Shown: one piece after another, positions 45,041-53,526 of the stretch
Layout of the letters: each line of letters opens with the position of its first letter
Position numbering within the stretch: the first letter of the stretch is position 1
Source: Pontibacter aydingkolensis
GTDB taxonomy: Bacteria; Bacteroidota; Bacteroidia; Cytophagales; Hymenobacteraceae
Length of the DNA stretch: 64,000 bases
Direction of reading: 5' to 3'
NCBI RefSeq assembly: GCF_019443125.1
Contig: NZ_JAHYXK010000011.1
Location: 62,001 to 126,000, forward strand
Position numbers and translations under genes: made by a program
Notes under the pieces: model-generated
What the model was told of the DNA's origin: nothing
The model's database searches: none
The model's input: the letters and a program-made list of their open reading frames with translations, nothing else

Positions 45041-45526
45041 TCAATTCTATATCACCGCAAAGTCAGAATCCGGATTGTTGAAAATCTACTTGAGCTAATT
45101 AACATTTTGAAATTGAGGTGGAAGAAGTTTTTAGTGTCCTATCTATGCATGATTTAGTTAATTCTACTTGAGTACATACCAGCTCATTTGAGCTCAGTTT
45201 GACAAATAGTAAAAATCTATTAGCCTTTTAGATAAAAAAAGTAGCATTATACTTTAAGAGAATTATCTTTGCTGCATTAAAAAATTAAACAATTAATGGG
45301 TAACCATCAGATAATGCGGATTTTAGATCCGCTCTTTCAGTTGCAAATATTTACCTCTTGATTGTTGCCTTATCGAACGGACTTTTCTCACGAGTCTTGT
45401 CTAATACACTGAACTCCTATTTCGGAACTATGATTAAGTGGTTTTCCGCTTGTAGAATTATTGTGTCCAGACCAAAATTAAAAGTAAATAACCGTTGCCC
45501 TTTATCCCATTTCAACTTTTAGCTGA
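45041..45526 (+). promoter_or_regulatory. Promoter and long leader of the giant surface-protein gene
   Basis: TATCTTTG at 45264-45271 exactly matches the -7 consensus TAnnTTTG, with no clear TTTG at the right distance. Transcription from there would leave a leader of about 250 nt. The leader contains a 6-bp hairpin GCGGAT-TTTAG-ATCCGC (45316-45332) and no credible short gene. The part before 45264 is AT-rich without visible features. Confidence 0.5.
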
Positions 45527-48500
45527 ATGAAGAAACTTTACTTTCTGTCTTTTTTACTTCTTTGCTCTTTTTTATCGTTTGGCCAAACGAAAGGCTTAAT
45601 TTATAAGCCCGCTTCTACAGCGGAGGGCAGAGCCATACTTGACCCCAACAAGGATGGCTATACGTCAAAAACCACGGCTGGTTTCAAAACCAATGATCGG
45701 GGTAATGGCGAAAGCGAAATCAGTTATAAAAACATTCCAATTCTGGAGAATGAACCCATTCAGGACCCACTACGCGGACCAGGTTGCGGGTTTACAGATA
45801 TGGTAGATTCCGGTGTCGGGGATCCTGTGATGTTCTATTTCGATGGTACGAATTTCTTAGTTCGTTTCAGGCTTAATAAAACATCTCCAAACTCCAAAGG
45901 CTATAGTGTACTTATCGATACAGACCAAAAATTTGGTTTTAGCGGACCAAATGCAGACCCGAATGCTGTGGCAGGTAACCCGGGTTTCGAGATGGAGATG
46001 GTGCTAATGTCCAACCATGGAGTAGCACTTTATAACATCAATGGCACTACAACCCCAACGCTTATTGTAAAGAAAGATTACGAGTCGCATACACAGAAAT
46101 CCATTGCCTTTACGCAAGAGTGCGGCGACCCGGACTATTTTTACGATTTCTACATGCCATGGTCAGAGTTTGGCCTGCCTGTAGACACCAAACTGCGCAT
46201 GGTGGCGCTTACCGTGATGAACCCACACCCTTCTATGGGTAACAATGCCAAATCGGATGTGGGTGGCGTGGACGACAGAAAGTATGGCGGCAATTATGAC
46301 AAATTGTTCGATGACTTTATCAGGAACTATAATCCAACCTCCCCACAGGATAACAACTCCGGTATCAGCGGCAGAACGCTGTGCCCTTCTGTTGATGCTG
46401 GCGTAACAGTAACATCTACAAGTATAACTGGTACCTCTACGGAAGCAGCCGGTACAGCTATCACAGTATATAAAAATGGAGTTGCCTATGGCACGAAGGC
46501 CTATGTTACCGCTTCCAATACCTGGTCGTTAAGTGTTGCCGGATTGGCCGAGGGCGATGTGATCACCGCCTCTGCTAAAGCTACGAATAAAGAGGAATCA
46601 GAAAGCAATTGTAGCGGCGTGCTTGTAGGTCAGGTATGTACAAGGCCGGCGGCGCCAACCTTGAGTGGCTCAAACGGTAACAGTAACAAGTACGTGACTA
46701 TTACGGTTGCGACCTCAGGGACACTAAATTTGTATTTAGGATCTCAGAGTTTGGTGACAAACTTTAACGCTGTTGCGGGCACTACCTATTATTTCTGCCC
46801 TTCAGCAGGAATTGTTACTCAGCAGAATGGCTGTAATGGCGGGAATAATTTAGCAGCAGGTGTGTATAGGGTCACACTTACTGTTGGCGGCTGTACTTCA
46901 AATTCTTCATTTTTGTGTGTTAACACCTCAACGAACTCAGCCACACCTACCGTTGATATCCCAATTACTACAGCGTCTAGGTTTATTACGGGTACCGCAA
47001 TAGCCAATGCGCAGGTTATACTTAAAATAAACGGTGCTGAAAAAGTTAGATTGACGGCTTCAGCTACTGGTACATGGTCTGTACCTGCCTCCTCTTTAGG
47101 TCTGGCAAGCGGCAACACCATAACAGCTTATGCTCTAGAGGATGGCAAATGCCAGTCAGCAGAAACTGCAGCCATCACCGTAACACAACCGGTAACTTTT
47201 GTGCCTTCGATCACAGGTACTTACTGCGGAACGTCCACTACTATTACCGGAACTTCAGCAGAGGCAGCTGGCACTACAATTAAGCTATTCCTGAATGGCT
47301 CAACCACAGCTTTGGCTACAACCACTACTGGAGCAAATGGAAACTGGAGCATCACAGGTGTTTCGGTTGCGCCAGGAGCAACATTAACGGCAAAGGCGAC
47401 AGCTGTTGGTAAAACAGAAAGTTTAGCCTCGAGTGCGATAGCAGTTAAGGCCATCTCTAGCAACGCCGGTATCACCATAAACAGCACCACCGATCCGGTC
47501 ACTTCTGAGAAATACATCATGGAGGACGCCACCAGCATTTCGGGAACGGCACCAGGCGGGTCTGGCATTATTAGTTTATACTTAGACGAGATGTTTATCG
47601 GCTCCGGTACCTTAAATGGCGGTAACTGGACGGTTTCAAAAGCATCTTTCCCGAATGACTTTTATTTATTTGCTGGTGCAAAACTTACAGCCACTTTTAC
47701 GGCTGTCGGCGGCTGCGAAAGCGACTTTACAGTACCGACGGTTGCCATCCGCTGCGCCCCGCCAGCAGACAGAACCGTAACACCTAACGCTACAGTAGAA
47801 TGTACAGGGGCAATGCCTCAGGTTACCGTGAATGCCTCTGAAGCATCCCTCATTTACCAACTTTACAACGGCGCTACCCCGATCAGTTCTTCTGTTTTGG
47901 GTAATGGCGGCAATATTGTGTTACAGACTAGCACGCCGCTTACAGCAACAGCGGCCAACACGTTGGTAAATCTTAAGGTGGTAGCTTCAAAGATACCTTA
48001 TGTGGCTGGTGTTAACTGCGATACAGAAATGTCGCAGAAGGTTGTTGTGACAGTTAATCCGGTTATCGAGAACAACACCATCAGTTTACCCTCTGGTGGA
48101 GGCAGTTATTGTGGCCCGGCAAATGTTGGGGCCATCACGGGATCTACGCCAACTGGTGGCGATGGAAGCTATGCTTACCAATGGCAAAATAACGCCAGCG
48201 GAACCTGGGCCGATATCTCAGGTGCTACAGGCAAAAATTACAGCCCTGGCCTGGTATCTACCACCACATCTTACAGAAGAAAAGTATTTAGCGCCGCCTG
48301 CTCAAATGAAGATGCCAGCGCCTCTGTAGAAGTAAAGATTCTCGCTACAGTAGCTAATAACGTAACCTATAACGGTCAGACATCCTTTTGCGGAAGCGGA
48401 ACGCCTACTCAGATCTTGGGTAATACAGATGCCGCATTTATAAGCTACCAATGGCAAAGCAGCCAGGACGGTACTACTTTCGGCAATATCGCAAATGCAA

Positions 48501-51500
48501 CGGAGGCAAGTTACACACTTGGTAATTTAACCCAGACAACCACTTTCAGAAGAGTGGTAAACAACGGCACCTGCGAAAGCTACAGTTCAGTTATTACCAT
48601 CACTATTACACCGGCCGTTTCTAATAATACCATCACGGCACCTGCTACAGTTATACTTTGTGCCGCAGGTAATGTAAGTGAGATTGTGGGCTCAGCACCA
48701 ACTGGCGGAGTTAACACTTATACTTTTAAGTGGCAGCAAAGTACCGACAACGGTATCACGTTCAGTGATATTTCTCCGGCAGTTACTACTCAAAACTACA
48801 CACCAGGCACAGTTTCTTCTACCACTTATTTCAGAAGAATCGTTACCAGCGGCCCATGCACTGACTCGGAAAGCAATGTAGTTAAGATAACCGTAGTTTC
48901 AGTAGCTAAAACGACTATCACAACCGATGAAACAACGCTAGCTGCAAATGGTACCAGCAGCACAACTATTAGAGTGCAGCTTAAGGATGCTTTCGACACT
49001 ATTGTAAATACAGATGCATGTACTCTGAATTTAACAACTGACAAGGGTACCATCACTAACAGGGTGTATGCCGGAAACGGAGCTTACACGGCCACGCTGA
49101 CAGCTGGTACTACGTCAGGTATTGCCAATGTAACAGGAAATATAAACAGTGCAGCTATTTCTGATAATGCAGAAGTAACACTTGAGCCAGCTCTTAAATT
49201 AGCAGCCACAACAATCACAGCATCCCCAAGCTCCCTTTATGCCGATGGCACTAGCACATCTGTGGCTACTGTAGCCTTTAAAGACTACGCTGGAAACGCC
49301 ATACTTGTAGACGCCACTAAAGTTGAAGTCTTGCTTGATGGTGTTGTAGTAACGGCTACAGATAAAGGCAATGGTGAGTTTACTGTAATAGTGCCAGCCA
49401 GAAGCGCAGCAGCATCAGTAGTTGTTACTGCAAAGTATAACGGTGTAAGCACAGGTGCACAAGCTACTGTAGATTTTGTACCGGTTCCGGTTGTTGTACC
49501 AAATCCAAGCCTCACGGTCTCAACGGTTACAGCTGCTCCTACTCAAATTAATGCTGATGGAATGAGTACATCTCTTGCATCCGTTCAGTTTAAAGGTGCT
49601 GACGGTTCTGCAATGATTGTAGATCCGACTAAGGTTCAGCTGTTTTTTGATGGTGTTTCGGTAGTCATTACTGATAAAGGAAATGGTTTATATGAAGGAA
49701 CAGTACCGGCACGCACTATAGCAGCAGTTGTAAGTGTCACAGCAAAGTATGACGGTGCTTCTCTGAGCAGTACTGCATCTGTATCATTTGTCCCTGCGGT
49801 AAACCTGGCTGCTACTCTCATCACTGCGTCACCGGTTACGGTTAATGCTGATGGAACAAGCACTTCGACAGTTACCGTCACTTTTAAAGATTATGCAGGC
49901 AATCTGATAGCCGTAGATCCAGCCAATGTAGGTATACTTTTAAATAATGTTGCAGCAACTTTCACAGCAGGTGCTACAGGCGTGTTTACAGCCACTGTGC
50001 CTGCCAGAACAACAGCAGCTGTTATAAATGCAACTGCTACTTATAATAGTTCCGCCTTAAGTGGCAATGCCACTGTAACGTTTGTTCCGGTTGTAAACCT
50101 GACTGCAACAGTTGTGTCAGCTTCTCCGGTAACAGTTGATGCCAATGGCACAAGCACATCCACAGCAAAAGTCGAGTTTAAAGATTATGCAGGCAATGCC
50201 ATAGCTGTAGACGAAGCCAAAGTGCAGTTGCTGTTGGACAATGTGGCCGCAACGGTTCTGGCAAAAGGAACTGGTGTTTATGAGGCTATAATACCGGCCC
50301 GTACCATTTCACAAATGGTTACTGTAACAGCCAAGTATGATAATATCCAGGTTACAGACAACGCAACCGTAACATTCGTGCCGGCTATAAACTTGGCAGC
50401 GACAGAAGTGACTGCTTTACCGGGTACGGTAAACGCAGACGGAGTAAGTACCTCAGTAGCACAACTTACTTTTAAAGACTATGCAGGAAATAGCATCGAA
50501 GTAGATGCCTCTAAAGTAGAGATTCTTTTAGGTGGCGTTTCTGTGACGGTAAATGCAGGGGCTACAGGAGTATTTACAGCTACAGTGCCTGCCAGAACAA
50601 CTGCAGCCACAGTAACAGTTACCGCTAAGTATAATAATGCAGCTGTTGGCGGAAGTGCAACAGTAAACTTCGTGCCTGCCCTGAACTTTGCCGCTACAAG
50701 CGTAACTGCCAGCCCTGCGACTGTGAACGCAGATGGCACCAGTACTTCTACTGCGACTGTGACTTTCAGAGACTATGCCGGCAACACCATTGCCATAGAC
50801 CCAGCCAAGCTGGGAGTCTACTTCAATGGCTCATCCGTAACGTTTACATCAGGCACAACCGGAGTATATACGGCGCTTGTACCGGCCAGAACGACAGCTG
50901 AGGCCGTAGAGATCACAGCCAAATATGACGGAGCAGCAATAAGAGAGAAAGCTACCGTAACATTTATACCTGTACTTAACTTAGCTGCCACTGTTGTAAA
51001 AGCTACTCCTTTATCAGTTAACGCTGATGGTGTGAGCACTTCCATAGCCAGAGTCGAATTCAGAGATTTTGCCGGTAATGCTATTTCGGTTGATGTGGCA
51101 AAGGTTGGTCTTTTTGCAGATAACGCGCTACTTACTGGCCTTCAGGGCAAAGGAAATGGCGTATTCGAAGCCGAGATTCCTGCCAGAACAGTTGCAGCTA
51201 TAGTTGAAATTACAGCAAGGTATGATGGAACCACCGTTGCCGATAAAGCGCATGTAGAATTTGTACTTGTTGTACAGAACCCAGTTCTAAGCCTTCAGCT
51301 ATCAACTGTAACAGCTAACCCAACAACAGTTGTTGCCAATGGTGTGAGTGCTTCGCTCATTACAGTTCAACTGAAGGATACGAATGGGAATAACTTCACG
51401 ACTACCGAGGCGGTGAGCATTACAAGTAACTTCGGTACGATAGCGGCTTACACGAACAATGGGAACGGTAACTATACAGCTACCATTGCTTCTGCTGTAG

Positions 51501-52456
51501 TTGGTACAGCCACTATAACTGCACAGGTTGGCACAAGCGAACTGGTAGCCAAGCCGGTTGTGAACTTTGTGATCGGAAGTGCAAATGGTGCTACATCTAC
51601 TATAGTTGCCTCCGTGCCTTCTATTCCTGCGGATGGCGTGAGTTCGTCATTGATAACCGTGACGCTGTATGATGCACAGAATCGCCGCATTACGACAGGT
51701 GGTAACAATGTGGCGCTTACAACTACACGTGGCACGCTGGGAACTGTAACCGATAATAACAACGGAACATACACAGCTACATTGACTGCAAGCACAACTG
51801 CCGGCATAGCAGTAGTAAGCGGTACAGTGAACGGAAGCGCCATCAGCAGCACTGCAAGTGTAACATTCACAGCCCTGCCAGTTGCAAATCGGGCACCTGT
51901 AGCTGCAAACGATGCTTATACTGTAAATAACCACGAAAAGCTCACAGGCAATGTGTTGCTCAATGACACGGATCCTGACGGGAACCAGCTGGTGGTGAAG
52001 ACGGCGCTGATACGGCAGCCATTGTTCGGTACTGTTATCATGCAGGCAAACGGCAGCTTTACCTACACGCCTAACAAAGGCTATGCTGGCGAAGACAGCT
52101 TTACCTACGAAGTATGCGATACCGGAAACCCATCATTATGCGCACAGGCCACAGTAACGATCCAGGTGAAACAAGGATTAGTGTTTATACCTGAAGGCTT
52201 CTCGCCGGACGGTGATGGTGAGAACGATACCTTCGTGATCTATGGAGCCGAGCAGTATAAAGTGTCTCTTAAGATATTTAACCGTTGGGGAGATGTGGTG
52301 TACGAGAACAAAATCTACAAAAACGACTGGAACGGCGCTGCCAATGCAGGTCTTGTGATCGGAGATAAGCTTCCGGACGGAACCTACTTCTACATAGTAG
52401 ATCTGAACAACGGAGAAAAGCCGAGAACGCACTCACTAATCATCAAAAGAAAATAA
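45527..52456 (+). CDS. Giant Ig-repeat surface protein with T9SS type B sorting domain
   Basis: A 2309-residue secreted protein. Signal peptide MKKLYFLSFLLLCSFLSFGQ. Residues about 21-290 form an N-terminal domain of possible carbohydrate-binding/DOMON-like character (weak). About 290-1120 are assorted Ig-like modules, including Ig modules with paired Ser/Thr-rich strands. About 1125-1222 is a Big_1/invasin domain. About 1223-1914 holds seven tandem units of about 98 residues with consensus VNADGTSTS, FKDYAGN, VPARTTAA and VTAKY. Two further Big_1 domains and a cadherin-like module (GNVLLNDTDPDGNQLVV) lead to the type B sorting domain (FIPEGFSPDGDGENDTFVIY, then FNRWGDVVY). It is probably an adhesin or matrix protein exported by T9SS and held at the surface with the next two gene products. 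Confidence 0.92.
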   Translation: MKKLYFLSFLLLCSFLSFGQTKGLIYKPASTAEGRAILDPNKDGYTSKTTAGFKTNDRGNGESEISYKNIPILENEPIQDPLRGPGCGFTDMVDSGVGDPVMFYFDGTNFLVRFRLNKTSPNSKGYSVLIDTDQKFGFSGPNADPNAVAGNPGFEMEMVLMSNHGVALYNINGTTTPTLIVKKDYESHTQKSIAFTQECGDPDYFYDFYMPWSEFGLPVDTKLRMVALTVMNPHPSMGNNAKSDVGGVDDRKYGGNYDKLFDDFIRNYNPTSPQDNNSGISGRTLCPSVDAGVTVTSTSITGTSTEAAGTAITVYKNGVAYGTKAYVTASNTWSLSVAGLAEGDVITASAKATNKEESESNCSGVLVGQVCTRPAAPTLSGSNGNSNKYVTITVATSGTLNLYLGSQSLVTNFNAVAGTTYYFCPSAGIVTQQNGCNGGNNLAAGVYRVTLTVGGCTSNSSFLCVNTSTNSATPTVDIPITTASRFITGTAIANAQVILKINGAEKVRLTASATGTWSVPASSLGLASGNTITAYALEDGKCQSAETAAITVTQPVTFVPSITGTYCGTSTTITGTSAEAAGTTIKLFLNGSTTALATTTTGANGNWSITGVSVAPGATLTAKATAVGKTESLASSAIAVKAISSNAGITINSTTDPVTSEKYIMEDATSISGTAPGGSGIISLYLDEMFIGSGTLNGGNWTVSKASFPNDFYLFAGAKLTATFTAVGGCESDFTVPTVAIRCAPPADRTVTPNATVECTGAMPQVTVNASEASLIYQLYNGATPISSSVLGNGGNIVLQTSTPLTATAANTLVNLKVVASKIPYVAGVNCDTEMSQKVVVTVNPVIENNTISLPSGGGSYCGPANVGAITGSTPTGGDGSYAYQWQNNASGTWADISGATGKNYSPGLVSTTTSYRRKVFSAACSNEDASASVEVKILATVANNVTYNGQTSFCGSGTPTQILGNTDAAFISYQWQSSQDGTTFGNIANATEASYTLGNLTQTTTFRRVVNNGTCESYSSVITITITPAVSNNTITAPATVILCAAGNVSEIVGSAPTGGVNTYTFKWQQSTDNGITFSDISPAVTTQNYTPGTVSSTTYFRRIVTSGPCTDSESNVVKITVVSVAKTTITTDETTLAANGTSSTTIRVQLKDAFDTIVNTDACTLNLTTDKGTITNRVYAGNGAYTATLTAGTTSGIANVTGNINSAAISDNAEVTLEPALKLAATTITASPSSLYADGTSTSVATVAFKDYAGNAILVDATKVEVLLDGVVVTATDKGNGEFTVIVPARSAAASVVVTAKYNGVSTGAQATVDFVPVPVVVPNPSLTVSTVTAAPTQINADGMSTSLASVQFKGADGSAMIVDPTKVQLFFDGVSVVITDKGNGLYEGTVPARTIAAVVSVTAKYDGASLSSTASVSFVPAVNLAATLITASPVTVNADGTSTSTVTVTFKDYAGNLIAVDPANVGILLNNVAATFTAGATGVFTATVPARTTAAVINATATYNSSALSGNATVTFVPVVNLTATVVSASPVTVDANGTSTSTAKVEFKDYAGNAIAVDEAKVQLLLDNVAATVLAKGTGVYEAIIPARTISQMVTVTAKYDNIQVTDNATVTFVPAINLAATEVTALPGTVNADGVSTSVAQLTFKDYAGNSIEVDASKVEILLGGVSVTVNAGATGVFTATVPARTTAATVTVTAKYNNAAVGGSATVNFVPALNFAATSVTASPATVNADGTSTSTATVTFRDYAGNTIAIDPAKLGVYFNGSSVTFTSGTTGVYTALVPARTTAEAVEITAKYDGAAIREKATVTFIPVLNLAATVVKATPLSVNADGVSTSIARVEFRDFAGNAISVDVAKVGLFADNALLTGLQGKGNGVFEAEIPARTVAAIVEITARYDGTTVADKAHVEFVLVVQNPVLSLQLSTVTANPTTVVANGVSASLITVQLKDTNGNNFTTTEAVSITSNFGTIAAYTNNGNGNYTATIASAVVGTATITAQVGTSELVAKPVVNFVIGSANGATSTIVASVPSIPADGVSSSLITVTLYDAQNRRITTGGNNVALTTTRGTLGTVTDNNNGTYTATLTASTTAGIAVVSGTVNGSAISSTASVTFTALPVANRAPVAANDAYTVNNHEKLTGNVLLNDTDPDGNQLVVKTALIRQPLFGTVIMQANGSFTYTPNKGYAGEDSFTYEVCDTGNPSLCAQATVTIQVKQGLVFIPEGFSPDGDGENDTFVIYGAEQYKVSLKIFNRWGDVVYENKIYKNDWNGAANAGLVIGDKLPDGTYFYIVDLNNGEKPRTHSLIIKRK
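49193..51270 (+). repeat. Seven tandem coding repeats of about 294 bp
   Basis: Each unit encodes one Ig-like domain, opening with (V/L/I)NLAAT and TASP, then VNADG(T/V)STS and FKDYAGN, and ending in FVP. Units 3-6 are the most alike and units 1, 2 and 7 more diverged, as expected for internal duplication with end units oldest. Nucleotide identity between units is lower than protein similarity, so these are not recent copies. Confidence 0.85.
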
Positions 52457-52472
52457 GTACCATAACAGCACA

Positions 52473-52503
52473 GCCGGCAGGAGCAAAAAAGCTTTCTGCC
52501 GGC
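52473..52503 (+). other. Intercistronic hairpin
   Basis: GCCGGCAG pairs with CTGCCGGC across a 15-nt loop, between the giant gene and porP/sprF. No T-run follows, so it is more likely an mRNA-stability or partial attenuation element than a terminator. Confidence 0.55.
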
Positions 52504-52528
52504 CATGGCTGCCTAATTTTTATACCTT

Positions 52529-53464
52529 ATGAAAAGTTTTTTACATAAGTTTTACCTGCTTGCCTTTTTCCTGATGCTTACGTCAGGGGCAGCTTTTGCC
52601 CAGCAGGAGGCCATGTATTCGCAGTACATGTTTAATGGTTTGATCCTTAACCCGGCTTATGCCGGAAGTCAGGGAGGTTTAAGTGCCGCCGCACTTTACC
52701 GTAACCAATGGGTAGGAGTTGAGGGTGCACCTGTTACGCAAACCCTTTCGGTACATGCGCCACTGCAGAACGACAAAGTAGGTCTTGGCCTGTCTGTTGT
52801 AAATGATGAGATCGGGGTAATGAACACGCTTAATGTGAATGGGGTTTATGCTTACCGCATCCGCTTAAACAAAGGTGTGCTTTCTATGGGTTTACAGGCC
52901 GGTGTTACCAAATTCAGGGCAGACTATACCAAAGTGAAACTGAACCCACAGGATAATCCGGACCAGCAGTTTAACGAGGTGCAGAACTTCCTGATGTTTA
53001 ATTTCGGTAATGGCTTATACTATTACACTGATAGGTTCTATGCTGGCCTTTCTGCTCCCAATCTCTTCCGTACCAGGCTGTCCAGTGATGTTGATGATGA
53101 GGATGCCTACCCTAAGCATGGGCGTCATTACTTTCTGAGCTCAGGATATGTGTTTGATCTAAGTGACAACGTGAAGCTGAAACCATCTACTATTATCAAG
53201 GTAGCAGAGGGTGCACCAGTTCAGTTTGACATCAACACAAATGTATGGTTGCACAATTTTATAGGATTGGGTGCATCTTACCGCTCCAGCAACGCTTTGG
53301 TTGGCCTGGTAGAACTGCAGGTGTCAAAGCAATTCAGAGTTGGCTATGCCTACGATCATCCGATTTCGAGCCTTAGCAGGTACACAGCCAATACACATGA
53401 AGTAATGCTACGCTTCGATATGTTTTCGGGCAATCAGCATTATGTGTCTCCGAGGCTATTTTAA
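52529..53464 (+). CDS. PorP/SprF family T9SS outer-membrane protein
   Basis: A 311-residue beta-barrel protein. Signal peptide ends at SGAAFAQ. QQEAMYSQYMFNGLILNPAY, the QYMFN...NPAYAG block, is the PorP/SprF hallmark, followed by ALYRNQWVGVEGAPVTQTLS. Repeated amphipathic strands run to the C-terminal EVMLRFDM. Members help retain or pass T9SS type B cargo such as SprB-like adhesins at the cell surface. It sits 72 bp after the giant type B protein gene and 62 bp before an OmpA-family gene, a standard cargo-SprF-OmpA arrangement. Confidence 0.95.
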   Translation: MKSFLHKFYLLAFFLMLTSGAAFAQQEAMYSQYMFNGLILNPAYAGSQGGLSAAALYRNQWVGVEGAPVTQTLSVHAPLQNDKVGLGLSVVNDEIGVMNTLNVNGVYAYRIRLNKGVLSMGLQAGVTKFRADYTKVKLNPQDNPDQQFNEVQNFLMFNFGNGLYYYTDRFYAGLSAPNLFRTRLSSDVDDEDAYPKHGRHYFLSSGYVFDLSDNVKLKPSTIIKVAEGAPVQFDINTNVWLHNFIGLGASYRSSNALVGLVELQVSKQFRVGYAYDHPISSLSRYTANTHEVMLRFDMFSGNQHYVSPRLF

Positions 53465-53526
53465 ACCAGTTGTATTTTAAAAGTTCTGGAAATCCATCCT
53501 TAACGGGAGGGTCCTTAAGTATAAGT

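Noticed and set aside
49193..51270. Regular spaced repeats as a possible CRISPR array
   Set aside because: Units are about 294 bp, all in frame and coding for Ig domains, with no short direct repeats and spacers.
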